The position numbers were made by a program, and so were the translations under genes. Of a stretch of 64,000 nt of DNA, positions 48,815 to 57,717 are shown piece by piece; within the stretch, counting starts at the first letter, position 1, and each line of letters opens with the position of its first letter. The notes under the pieces are model-generated. The model searched no databases. It was not told the DNA's origin and saw only the letters and a list, made by a program, of their open reading frames with translations. The stretch is from assembly GCA_018660265.1 (NCBI GenBank), contig JABJKS010000110.1, positions 42,782 to 106,781 on the forward strand. Direction: 5' to 3'. Source of the stretch: Rhodospirillaceae bacterium (GTDB taxonomy: Bacteria; Pseudomonadota; Alphaproteobacteria; GCA-2731375).

Positions 48815-49058
48815 CTAATACATCAAGATAATACAATTATGATAAAGTTATTACATAATTATAAAATATAATCCGGGACCGGTACGATCTAACCAATGTT
48901 CCCGTCTGTTGCTCATTGTATATACGGTAATAATACATAAATCATCTTGAATCTGATCCAATAGAAAAACTGCGACAATCCGCCGCAACGATTGGACAAA
49001 ACCACCCGAAGCAATGATTTATGTCGCCTAGATTATCGGATCACTTGCACTAATGAGT

Positions 49059-50498
49059 TTAACTCGGTGATATGGCAAAGGGCGCTATGCGTCGAACATT
49101 CTCATCCAGGCGAAGGCGATGGTTGAGAGGGGGATGGGCTCGCTGGCCGCAGTCAAGCCGTTCGCAAACCCGGCAGGATACCCCGACGTCCGTAGCTGAC
49201 TGCTTATTCTTCAGGTCCATCGCCTCTCCGTATACCAGGTTCTTGGCCTGCCCGATGTCACAGCCAACGGCAACGGCGAGACGAGGTTGGCGGCCACGAT
49301 GCCCGGCCAGAACCGGATCCACCGTACGGGCAATGGTTAGAAAGGCGCTGCCATCCGGCATACGGGCCTGTTGGGTATGGACCGTCCCAGGTGCGCCAAA
49401 GGCATCGTGGATGACCCAACGGGGACAGGTGCCGCCAAAGCGGGCGAAATGGAAACCGGCACCGCTTAAGCGCTTTGAGATATTCCCCGCGTTGTCCACT
49501 CTGATAAAGAAAAACGGCACACCGCGTGACCCACTACGTTGCAAAGTCGTCAGGCGATGGCAGACCTGCTCAAAGCTTACCCCAAACCGGTTCTGCAAAA
49601 TCTCCAAGTCATATCGCAACTCCTTCGCCGAGGCCAAAAAGCTATCATAGGGCATCAACAATGCGCCGGCGAAATAGCCGGCCAGGCCGATGCGGCATAA
49701 TTTCTTAGCATCGGGTGAGGACAAATCGGCCTTCGCCACCAACCGATCCAGCAATTCGCCCTGACCGGACAGTGCCAATTGCACCGCCAACTGAAAATTC
49801 CGACCCGAAGGCGGCAGCATTTCCGACAACAAGACGCGGCGGCGATGGAAGTCGTATCGGCGCAAAGTTTCCCCCATGATATCCACAGGCATGATTTTCG
49901 CGCCGATGTCGTGCACCGTCTGTAAATGCCGGGCCAGACCTTGGAACAGATCGTTGCCATCCAGTCCGGCATCCTGCCACAATTCTTCCGCCGCATTTTC
50001 CAGTTCAGGGAAATGATTGGATTGTGATTGTTGAAAATCCCGTACTTCCTCAAGCGGAAACGCCTGGGTATCCAGCCCCTGCATTTTCGAGGGATCGGCC
50101 AAGCGCTCAACCAATGCCTGGGTATCTTCGCGCATTTCGGCATAGGCTTTGTACAAGCTCATGACGGCCTGGGTCGCGGTTGGCGAGACTTCAGCAACCT
50201 CGCGAATTTCCTGTTCCCGCACTTTAAGGCCCTCAAACAATGGGTCTGAGAAGACTTCGCGCAAGCCTGCTGCCAGAGCAGCGGATTCGTCCTCGGCGAA
50301 TTCACGCAGATCAATGGGAAACGCCTGGCCAAGACGAAAAAGCAAAGGCACGGTCATGGGCCGTTGATTATGTTCGATCAGATTAAGATAACTGGGTGAG
50401 ATCTCCAGCATCTCTGCCATCTCTGTCTGGCTGAGGTTTTGTTCCTGGCGATAGCGGCGGACTTTATGGCCCAGCATGGCCTTTTTTTCGACCGGCAT
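49059..50498 (-). CDS. ScfR/RamB-type transcription regulator of acetate metabolism
   Basis: 479 residues. Residues about 8-65 form an XRE helix-turn-helix (GHKVRRYRQEQNLSQTEMAEML and SYLNLIEHNQRP). The centre is an ImmA/IrrE-like domain without a HExxH motif (KKLCRIGLAGYFAGALLMP), so a protease role is unlikely. The C-terminal CRVCERLDCGQRAHPPLNHRLRLDENVRRIAPF is the DUF2083 Cys motif of short-chain-acyl-CoA-responsive regulators. Divergent from aceA, the gene RamB controls in actinobacteria; role as regulator of the glyoxylate cycle is inferred from that. Confidence 0.87.
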   Translation of the reverse strand: MPVEKKAMLGHKVRRYRQEQNLSQTEMAEMLEISPSYLNLIEHNQRPMTVPLLFRLGQAFPIDLREFAEDESAALAAGLREVFSDPLFEGLKVREQEIREVAEVSPTATQAVMSLYKAYAEMREDTQALVERLADPSKMQGLDTQAFPLEEVRDFQQSQSNHFPELENAAEELWQDAGLDGNDLFQGLARHLQTVHDIGAKIMPVDIMGETLRRYDFHRRRVLLSEMLPPSGRNFQLAVQLALSGQGELLDRLVAKADLSSPDAKKLCRIGLAGYFAGALLMPYDSFLASAKELRYDLEILQNRFGVSFEQVCHRLTTLQRSGSRGVPFFFIRVDNAGNISKRLSGAGFHFARFGGTCPRWVIHDAFGAPGTVHTQQARMPDGSAFLTIARTVDPVLAGHRGRQPRLAVAVGCDIGQAKNLVYGEAMDLKNKQSATDVGVSCRVCERLDCGQRAHPPLNHRLRLDENVRRIAPFAISPS

Positions 50499-50518
50499 TG
50501 TATCTTCCCGTTGCCTTG

Positions 50519-50585
50519 TTAAGGTTAAGATTAAGATTAAGATTATTTACAAATTTTACAAAATTACAATCGAAAAATTTGCAAA
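50519..50585. promoter_or_regulatory. Probable ScfR/RamB operator region with TTTRCAAA boxes, next to a TTAAGR tandem repeat
   Basis: The 219-bp divergent region between scfR and aceA has TTTACAAA at 50546 and 50555 and TTTGCAAA at 50578, the last identical to the TTTGCAAA core reported for RamB sites. Beside them lie four TTAAGR units (TTAAGG then three TTAAGA, starting about 50520). The rest of the gap holds no further open frame. Placement on both promoters fits dual or autoregulation. Confidence 0.55.
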
Positions 50586-50717
50586 ATTATCCACATGACA
50601 CTTTTCTATTTGCGTTCGGTGCGCTAACCCGGCATTACAGCATCAAGGGCAATGCAACAACGCTTTAAACCCTTATTAACGCTGATCCAGCGTAGATTTA
50701 GTACTAGGAGCTAGACA

Positions 50718-52031
50718 ATGACAGAGACAATTGAACAACTCGTTTCCGCCCCCGAAGGCCGCTTTGAAAACATCCAACGCGACTACAGTGTCGAAGATGT
50801 GAAGAAACTTCAAGGGTCTGTCAAAGTAGAGCACACCCTGGCCCGAAATGGTGCCGAAAAACTTTGGAAATTGTTGCAGACGGAAGACTACGTGCATTCC
50901 CTTGGTGCCATGACGGGCAACCAGGCCATGCAGATGGTTCGCGCCGGCCTGAAAGCCATTTACCTGTCCGGCTGGCAAGTTGCCGCCGATAGCAACAACG
51001 CCGGTGCCATGTACCCGGATCAGAGCCTGTACCCCGCTGATAGCGGCCCGGAGCTGGCCAAGCGCATCAACAAGACCCTGCAACGCGCCGATCAGATCCA
51101 ATGCATGGAAGGTGAAGGCGATATCGATTGGTTCGCCCCCATCATCGCCGATGCCGAAGCCGGCTTTGGCGGCGTATTGAACGCTTTCGAGATCATGAAA
51201 GCCTACATCGAAGCGGGTGCAGCCGGCGTCCATTTCGAAGATCAGCTGGCCTCCGAGAAGAAATGCGGCCACATGGGCGGCAAGGTCCTGATCCCGACAC
51301 AGCAGCATATCGCTAACTTGAAAGCCGCCCGCCTGGCAGCCGATGTCATGGGCGTCTCCACCATCATCCTGGCCCGTACCGATGCCGACAGCGCCCAGCT
51401 GTTGACCTCCGATGTGGACCCACGCGACCGTGACTTCATCTCTGGTGAGCGCACGACGGAAGGCTTCTACAAGCACAAGGAAGGCGAAGGCGAAGGCATG
51501 CGCCGCTCCATCGCACGCGGTCTGGCTTATGCGCCCTATTCCGATCTGCTGTGGATGGAAACTTCCAAGCCGAACCTGGAACAGGCCAGAATTTTCGCCG
51601 AGGCGATCAAAAAGGAATATCCTGATCAGCTTCTGTCCTACAACTGCTCACCTTCGTTTAACTGGGGCGCAGCATTGGACAAAGACGACATTGCCCGCTT
51701 CCAGCGTGAGATCGGTGCCATGGGCTACAAGTATCAGTTCATCACCCTGGCCGGTTTCCACAGCCTCAACCACTCTATGTTCCAGCTGGCCGAAGGCTAC
51801 CGGGATCGTGGCATGGCGGCTTATTCGGAACTGCAGAATGCCGAATTCGCGTCCGAGGCGACTGGTTACTCCGCCACCCGTCACCAACGGGAAGTCGGCA
51901 CCGGCTACTTCGACCAGGTCAATCAGACCATCATGGGCGGCACGTCTTCGACCACGGCGCTGACGGGTTCCACCGAATCCGAGCAGTTCCAGGATAATGC
52001 TGCAAGTGCTGCTGCTGAAGCGGCTGAGTAA
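50718..52031 (+). CDS. aceA: Isocitrate lyase
   Basis: 437 residues; cleaves isocitrate to glyoxylate and succinate in the glyoxylate bypass, needed for growth on acetate or fatty acids. The active-site loop [16 protein letters not shown] (catalytic Cys of KKCGH) is at about 178-193, and [10 protein letters not shown] near residue 310 is the substrate lid. Start ATG 50718 lies behind AGGAGCTAGACA. Malate synthase is not in the window. Followed by a strong terminator. Confidence 0.96.
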   Translation: MTETIEQLVSAPEGRFENIQRDYSVEDVKKLQGSVKVEHTLARNGAEKLWKLLQTEDYVHSLGAMTGNQAMQMVRAGLKAIYLSGWQVAADSNNAGAMYPDQSLYPADSGPELAKRINKTLQRADQIQCMEGEGDIDWFAPIIADAEAGFGGVLNAFEIMKAYIEAGAAGVHFEDQLASEKKCGHMGGKVLIPTQQHIANLKAARLAADVMGVSTIILARTDADSAQLLTSDVDPRDRDFISGERTTEGFYKHKEGEGEGMRRSIARGLAYAPYSDLLWMETSKPNLEQARIFAEAIKKEYPDQLLSYNCSPSFNWGAALDKDDIARFQREIGAMGYKYQFITLAGFHSLNHSMFQLAEGYRDRGMAAYSELQNAEFASEATGYSATRHQREVGTGYFDQVNQTIMGGTSSTTALTGSTESEQFQDNAASAAAEAAE

Positions 52032-52143
52032 GTTCTAACTTTGTAAAGCGTACCCAATTTCGAAACTATCTAAGCTTTCTAGTCTATCTAACGGGCGTCC
52101 CGTTTCCTTACACAGGGCGTTCGCCTCTTGAATACCTAATCTC

Positions 52144-52197
52144 GGGGTCACCGCAACTCGTCATGGCAATCATGGCAGCGGTGGCCCCTTTTTTTTT
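52144..52197 (+). terminator. Rho-independent terminator of aceA
   Basis: GGGGTCACCGC (52144-52154) pairs with GCGGTGGCCCC (52178-52188) and is followed by nine T. Lies about 110 bp behind the aceA stop. Confidence 0.85.
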
Positions 52198-52239
52198 GCC
52201 TGTCTTTCAAATCCTGTAAACAAGGGTTAGCATGACCCT

Positions 52240-52467
52240 ATGAAATTGCGGATCATCAAGCATATTATCCCCATATTGGCACTGCTTGCGGTAAGCCTTA
52301 CCGCCTGCGACAGCTCTCCCCTCCTGCGTGACAATTTTATGGGCAAAAGGCTGGTGGAACCTGATCGTCTGCCACAAAGGGTGCCGCGGGATGCAAGAGG
52401 TAATCCGCGCCTGGATCAACAATCCAAAGACCTGAACGAGTTCTGGAACAGACTAAAAATCTGGTAG
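52240..52467 (+). CDS. Small lipoprotein
   Basis: 75 residues. A basic N-terminus (MKLRIIKH), a hydrophobic helix and a lipobox SLTAC with the acceptor Cys at about residue 23 mark a bacterial lipoprotein. The mature 50 residues are polar and Arg/Pro-rich with no domain recognised. Stands alone between the aceA terminator and the esterase gene. Confidence 0.7.
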   Translation: MKLRIIKHIIPILALLAVSLTACDSSPLLRDNFMGKRLVEPDRLPQRVPRDARGNPRLDQQSKDLNEFWNRLKIW

Positions 52468-52492
52468 CACAGCAAGACGGGAGACTTTATCG

Positions 52493-53422
52493 ATGACGAC
52501 CCAAGAGCTTGAAGGCCTGGTGGCAAAATTCCGCAAATTGCCACCCTCCGACGACATGAGCCTGGAACAGGTCCGCGACGGCATGCGTTTTTTCGAGACG
52601 GCGTTGCCCGCGCCCGATGATGCCCGCGTTGACGTGATAGAGACCAATGGTGTGGCTGCCGAGTGGGTACGTGCACCAAACGTCGCGGATGATGCAAATA
52701 ATCCAGGCAGGGTACTGCTATACCTCCACGGCGGCGGCTATACTTATTGCGGCCCCGGCACCCACAGGCTGCTCGCTTATAATCTGTCGGCGGCAACGGG
52801 AATGCCCTGCCTGTTGCCTGACTATCGCCTGGCACCAGAACACCCCTTCCCCGCTGCCGTAGATGATGCGGTTGCTGCCTATGGCTGGTTATTGGCGCAG
52901 GGGTATGACGCAGGCCGTATTGCCATTGGCGGCGACAGTGCAGGCGGCGGCCTTACGGTCGCGACCATGCTTGCCTTGAAACAAACGGCTCAACCATTAC
53001 CAGGTGCTGCCGTCTGTATTTCTCCCTGGACAGATATGACCATGTCTGGGGCTTCCATCGATGGCCGCGCGGCGGCTGATCCCATGGTGCAACGGTCCGG
53101 TCTTGAACGTTGCGCCAATTGGTATCTTGGGGGACTGGGGGGAGATGGGGGCGGCGATGGCGACAGGGAAAACCCCCTGGCATCTCCGCATTTCGGTGAC
53201 CTAACCGGCCTGCCGCCATTGTTGATCCAGGTCGGCAGCAATGAAGTCCTGCTCGACGATGCCGCCCGCACGGCCGAGCTTGCGAAAAAGGCCGGGGTCG
53301 AGGTGAATTATCAATGTTGGGAGGAAATGTTCCACGTCTGGCAACTCTATGCCCCGATGTTGTCGGAAGGCCGCGATGCCATTGCCAAAATCGGTGAATT
53401 CCTGGATCTCCATGTCGCCTGA
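52493..53422 (+). CDS. Alpha/beta-hydrolase (HSL-type esterase)
   Basis: 309 residues. YLHGGGYTYCG near residue 80 is the HSL oxyanion HGGG motif, GDSAGGGLT near 150 contains the nucleophile Ser, and the C-terminal EMFHVWQLYA has the catalytic His. Soluble, no signal peptide. Its stop is 11 bp inside the downstream hydantoinase A gene, so it is coupled with it and may open or de-esterify its substrate first. Confidence 0.87.
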   Translation: MTTQELEGLVAKFRKLPPSDDMSLEQVRDGMRFFETALPAPDDARVDVIETNGVAAEWVRAPNVADDANNPGRVLLYLHGGGYTYCGPGTHRLLAYNLSAATGMPCLLPDYRLAPEHPFPAAVDDAVAAYGWLLAQGYDAGRIAIGGDSAGGGLTVATMLALKQTAQPLPGAAVCISPWTDMTMSGASIDGRAAADPMVQRSGLERCANWYLGGLGGDGGGDGDRENPLASPHFGDLTGLPPLLIQVGSNEVLLDDAARTAELAKKAGVEVNYQCWEEMFHVWQLYAPMLSEGRDAIAKIGEFLDLHVA

Positions 53423-55535
53423 GGCCCCAATTGAAAATCGGATTGAAATAGGCGTCGATATTGGCGGCACGTTCACTGATGTTGTCTGCCAACGCCCCGG
53501 TCGAACGCCGGTCATTTTGAAGCTGCCAACCACACGCGAAGATCCAGGCCTGGCTGTTCTGGATGCTGTCCGGCAGTTGGAGGATACCGGTGCCATACGG
53601 GCGGGCGATGTCACGCGATTTGTCCACGGTACCACTGTTGCAACGAATGCAGTTCTCGAACGCAAGGGTGCGACGGTCGGTTTGCTGACCACGGCAGGCT
53701 TTCGCGATGTGCTGGAGATCGGCCGGCAGTTCCGCCAGGCATTGTACGAAGTGCGCCTAACACCTGAGACGCCGGGTTTTCTGGCCCCGCGTGCCTTTCG
53801 CCGGGAGGTCCCCGAACGGGTTGATGCCAAGGGGCAGGTCATCATTCCGTTGGATGAAGCCGCGTTGTTGGCAGCAGCAGATGATTTGATTGCGCGCGGG
53901 GCACAGGCCATTGCCATCGTGTTCTTGTTTGCCTTTCTTAATCCAGCGCACGAGCGGCGCGCGGCGGAATTGATAATGCAGCGGCATCCAGACATCGCCA
54001 TTTCCCTGTCGTCAGAGGTGGACCCTGCCTTCCGCGAATATGAACGTACCGCCGTCACTGCATTCGATGCTTATATCAAGCCGATCGTCGATGGCTATCT
54101 GGACCGTTTGCATGCTAGTCTGTCACAGGCCGGTATCGGTGCCGGTGTGGGCGCGCCGTTGCAGATCATGCAATCCCGTGGTGGCTTATCGGGAACAGAC
54201 GTGGCGCGCGAACGCCCGGTGCGCCTGTTCCTGTCGGGTCCTGCGGCAGGCGTCATGGGTGCGTGCAACATTGGAGCCAAGGAAGACCTTGGCGATCTGA
54301 TTTCCATCGATATTGGCGGCACCACCTGTGATATCGCCCTCATTGAACAAGGCCGCCCCGGCGTCCGGACCGAGGGCCAGATTGACGGCTATCCCGTCCG
54401 GGTTTCCATGATCGATATCAGCCCCATCGGCGCCGGTGGCGGCTCCATCGCCTGGTTGGATGGGGCAGGTGGTCTGCGGGTCGGGCCACGCTCCGCCGGG
54501 TCGGAACCGGGGCCTGCCTGCTATGGCCGGGGCGGTGGCCAGGCAACGGTCACCGATGCGTCTTTAGTACTGGGTTATCTTGATCCCAATTATTTTGCCG
54601 CAGGGACGATTGCCTTGCGGGAGGACCTGGCGCGGGAGGCCATCACCAAGGGCGTTGCCGAACCATTGGGTTTGTCCGAGGCCGGCGCCGCATTGGGTAT
54701 CCACCAGGTGCTGAACGGTCAGATGGCCGAGGGTATTCGCGCCATCACAGTCCGCCGTGGCCATGACCCCCGCGATTTCACCCTTGTGGCATTGGGTGGT
54801 GCGGGACCATTGCACGGCATCGCCCTGGCGGAAGAACTTGGCATTCGCCGGGTCCTGGTGCCGCCCCATCCAGGTGTTCTTTCCGCCCAGGGATTGCTGG
54901 ATGCATCCGTGGAGCATGAGGTGGCCCAGGCCTTTGGCCATGATCTGTCGGCACTGAGTGTCGAGGATTTGGCGCAGGCATTTGGGGTTATCGATGGCCG
55001 GGCACAGGACCTGATGGCACGCGAAGGCGTTGCGGCGGGGGATGGGCAAATACACCATTTCGCCGATGTCTGTTTTGTCGGCCAATCCTATCACTTGGCC
55101 GTGCCCGTCGATCTGTCGGCAGTGGACCCTTTGGCTGAGATCTATGAAAATTTTTTGGAGATCCATGATCGTATCAACGGCCATCGTTTTGAGGCACCGG
55201 CGAAAATTATAAATCTGCGCACAGTACATCAGGCTGCGCATCAGGCCGCCGCCTCTGTCCCGGAAAGGGCCGGGGTCGAGGCGCAGCCCGAGGCACAGGA
55301 CGTGGCAGAGGGGAACGACGATTTTGAAAAATCGCATCGCGCCATATTCCTGCCTGGGGATGAGCAGGCACACGAAGTCCCCGTTCTTGATCGCACGGCT
55401 ATTCGGCCGGGCCAGCGCATTGTTGGGCCGGCGATTATAGAGCAGGCTGATACGACGACATTGTTAACGCCTGGCTGGTCAGCGCAGATGACAGCTTCGC
55501 GCAATTTGATCCTTGAACCGATTAAGGATACCTGA
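53412..55535 (+). CDS. Hydantoinase/5-oxoprolinase family subunit A (second copy)
   Basis: 707 residues. GVDIGGTFTDVVCQ at the N-terminus, ISIDIGGTTCDIALIEQG around residue 300 and GAGGGSIAWLDGAGGLRVGPRSAGSEPGPACYGRGGG are family hallmarks. Start 53412 is chosen because it overlaps the esterase stop; the open frame goes 21 codons further upstream into that gene. Sequence differs clearly from the first copy at 5726 (for example ELIEIGAGG versus ISPIGAGGG), so it is a paralogous system, not a recent duplicate. Confidence 0.87.
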   Translation: MSPEAPIENRIEIGVDIGGTFTDVVCQRPGRTPVILKLPTTREDPGLAVLDAVRQLEDTGAIRAGDVTRFVHGTTVATNAVLERKGATVGLLTTAGFRDVLEIGRQFRQALYEVRLTPETPGFLAPRAFRREVPERVDAKGQVIIPLDEAALLAAADDLIARGAQAIAIVFLFAFLNPAHERRAAELIMQRHPDIAISLSSEVDPAFREYERTAVTAFDAYIKPIVDGYLDRLHASLSQAGIGAGVGAPLQIMQSRGGLSGTDVARERPVRLFLSGPAAGVMGACNIGAKEDLGDLISIDIGGTTCDIALIEQGRPGVRTEGQIDGYPVRVSMIDISPIGAGGGSIAWLDGAGGLRVGPRSAGSEPGPACYGRGGGQATVTDASLVLGYLDPNYFAAGTIALREDLAREAITKGVAEPLGLSEAGAALGIHQVLNGQMAEGIRAITVRRGHDPRDFTLVALGGAGPLHGIALAEELGIRRVLVPPHPGVLSAQGLLDASVEHEVAQAFGHDLSALSVEDLAQAFGVIDGRAQDLMAREGVAAGDGQIHHFADVCFVGQSYHLAVPVDLSAVDPLAEIYENFLEIHDRINGHRFEAPAKIINLRTVHQAAHQAAASVPERAGVEAQPEAQDVAEGNDDFEKSHRAIFLPGDEQAHEVPVLDRTAIRPGQRIVGPAIIEQADTTTLLTPGWSAQMTASRNLILEPIKDT

Positions 55536-55537
55536 TC

Positions 55538-57187
55538 ATGAGCACGATTGATCCCGTCACCTTGGAAGTCCTGCGCAACAAACTGGACGGTATTTCCAAC
55601 GAAATGCAGTCGACCTTGCTGCGCAGTTCCTTTTCACCCATCGTCAAGGAGGGTCTGGACGCCTCTGCCTGCCTGTTTTCCATTGCCGGCGAAACCTTGT
55701 CCCAATCCATTTCCATCCCCATTCATCTGGCGACATTGATCCCGGTGATTGAGGCTTTGTTGGCGGCCTTCCCCCTGGACACACTGGTACCGGGCGATTT
55801 GTTGGTGATGAACGATCCTTATATGGGTGGAACACATTTGCCTGACATCGCGGTCGCCATGCCCATCATGCATCAGGGTCAGGCGATCGCTATTGCCGCT
55901 GCCATGACCCATCATCAGGACGTGGGCGGCATGGCACCGGGTTCTGTACCCACCAACGCAACTGAAATATTTCAGGAAGGGGTGCGTATTCCGCCCCTGA
56001 AATTGCGCAGTGACGGCGTCATGAACGAAACCTTTATTGCCATGATGCGCCAGAATGTCCGTATGCCCGATGCTTTCATGGGCGACCTCAATGCACAGAT
56101 CGCCGCTTGCACTGTCGGTGGACGGCGGCTGGATGAAGTGGCGGGCAAATATGGACCGACATTATTGCTGGCGGCGTTTGACGAGCTGCTGGATAGATCG
56201 GAACAGATGACACGCACCTCCCTACGCGGCATTCCGGACGGGGCCTACAGCTATACGGACTATCTCGACAACGATGGCATCGATCTGGACACGGCAATCC
56301 CCATCCAGGTCTGTGTTCGGGTCAGCGATGGTGAATTGACCTGCAGCTTTGAGGGCACGGCGGCCCAGGTGCGGGGGCCGTTCAATTGCGTGCCCTCCGG
56401 CGCGACGGCTGCCGCCTTGTTTGCAGTACGCGCCATCACGGATCCGGAGATACCGACGAACGGCGGCTGCTTCCGTCCCGTCTCGTTGCATTTTCCCGAT
56501 GGCAGTCTGGTCAATCCGAACCCGCCTGCCCCGGTCAATTCGCGTACCGCGACGATCAAACGCATAACGGGCTGTATTCTGGGCGCATTGAAGGATGTCT
56601 TGCCCGAACGCATCCCGGCGGATTCAGGCGGCGAATTGTTAATCCTGTCGTTCGGCGGTCAACGCGAAGATGGCTCAACCTTCGTTGTCGGTGATTTGAT
56701 TGCATCGGGCAGTGGCGCATCGAATTTGGGCGATGGCGTGGACATGATAGAGACCGATGCCACCAATTGTATGAACCTGCCTATCGAGGCGCTGGAGCTC
56801 GACGCGCCGATCCGCGTGCATCATTTTGGACTGGCACCAGGGTCTGGTGGTGCGGGGCAATATCGCGGTGGCCTTGGTTGCCGACGGGAATATGAAATCA
56901 TGGCTGGACAAGTGACCGTCACCTACAGAGGCGAACGTCATGACCATCCAGCCAAGGGCAGTCAGGGCGGCGAAGCGGGCAGTTGCGCCTCGGCACGAAT
57001 TTTGCGTGCAAATGGCATGATCGAATACATACCATCCAAACAGGTTACGACGCTTTTTGCGGGTGATCGCCTTTCCGTGCAAACGGCGGGTGGAGGTGGT
57101 TTCGGGCGACCTGTGGAACGCAGTGCGAAAGACATGGCGGACGATTTAGCCAGCGGTAAGGTTAATCGCACGATAAGCGGTGGATAA
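55538..57187 (+). CDS. Hydantoinase/5-oxoprolinase family subunit B (second copy)
   Basis: 549 residues. DPVTLEVLRNKLDGISNEMQ at the N-terminus and NDPYMGGTHLPDI near 90 match subunit B; the end carries GAGQYRGGLGCRREYEI and TAGGGGFG. Follows subunit A by 2 bp. The two subunits form an ATP-dependent ring-opening or carboxylating enzyme. Confidence 0.87.
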   Translation: MSTIDPVTLEVLRNKLDGISNEMQSTLLRSSFSPIVKEGLDASACLFSIAGETLSQSISIPIHLATLIPVIEALLAAFPLDTLVPGDLLVMNDPYMGGTHLPDIAVAMPIMHQGQAIAIAAAMTHHQDVGGMAPGSVPTNATEIFQEGVRIPPLKLRSDGVMNETFIAMMRQNVRMPDAFMGDLNAQIAACTVGGRRLDEVAGKYGPTLLLAAFDELLDRSEQMTRTSLRGIPDGAYSYTDYLDNDGIDLDTAIPIQVCVRVSDGELTCSFEGTAAQVRGPFNCVPSGATAAALFAVRAITDPEIPTNGGCFRPVSLHFPDGSLVNPNPPAPVNSRTATIKRITGCILGALKDVLPERIPADSGGELLILSFGGQREDGSTFVVGDLIASGSGASNLGDGVDMIETDATNCMNLPIEALELDAPIRVHHFGLAPGSGGAGQYRGGLGCRREYEIMAGQVTVTYRGERHDHPAKGSQGGEAGSCASARILRANGMIEYIPSKQVTTLFAGDRLSVQTAGGGGFGRPVERSAKDMADDLASGKVNRTISGG

Positions 57188-57335
57188 CTTTTTGCTTTGC
57201 CTTTGGCGGCAATAGGTTGGCAAACCGAATCAGCCAATTAATATTCATAGATGATCCGTTAACACTATTTTTACGGTGGATTGGTTAACGTAGAGCTTGT
57301 AATCAACGATTGTCTTTTATGTTAGGAATTTCGGC

Positions 57336-57563
57336 ATGTTTTTTCGTCGTCCCGAAGCCCGCTGCGCCCTCATCGAGGGCGATACATATCAACGCCGCCT
57401 GGCCCACAATCTGATTGAGACCGCCCGCGTCAAAGGTGTGACGACCGGTCCCCAGGGCATACCCCATGTGACCTTTCGGGTCTCTACGCCGGGTATTGAT
57501 GAGCAAGGTGAGCAACGTATTCTTGCGACCGAGGTCTTCTCGCGCATGTATCAGCCGGCCTAA
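57336..57563 (+). CDS. Hypothetical small protein
   Basis: 75 residues (MFFRRPEARCALIEG at the N-terminus, EVFSRMYQPA at the C-terminus). Looks soluble, with a central GVTTGPQGIPHVTFRVSTPG segment. A ribosome site TTAGGAATTTCGGC precedes the ATG and two hairpins, one a terminator, follow directly, so it is probably a one-gene unit. Family not recognised. Confidence 0.6.
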   Translation: MFFRRPEARCALIEGDTYQRRLAHNLIETARVKGVTTGPQGIPHVTFRVSTPGIDEQGEQRILATEVFSRMYQPA

Positions 57564-57574
57564 CATTACCCATT

Positions 57575-57643
57575 GAGAGAGGCGCGTTCTCTCTCCTAAT
57601 TCTGACCGCCGCGGGTGGCCTTTGGCCATGCTGCGGTTTTTTT
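57575..57643 (+). terminator. Hairpin and rho-independent terminator
   Basis: First GAGAGA/TCTCTC (57575-57593), then ACCGC...GCGGT (57605-57609 and 57633-57637) enclosing TGGCC-TTT-GGCCA, followed by seven T. It ends the 75-residue gene and isolates the E1 gene downstream. Confidence 0.75.
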
Positions 57644-57717
57644 ATGCCGAACCATATGCCTTTCGACCCCCTGCGGGGTATAGTGGGATGAAGTTGAAGT
57701 GAACAGGACGTACAACC

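Noticed and set aside
49059..50498. ImmA/IrrE metalloprotease activity of the ScfR-like protein
   Set aside because: No HExxH zinc motif in the central domain.
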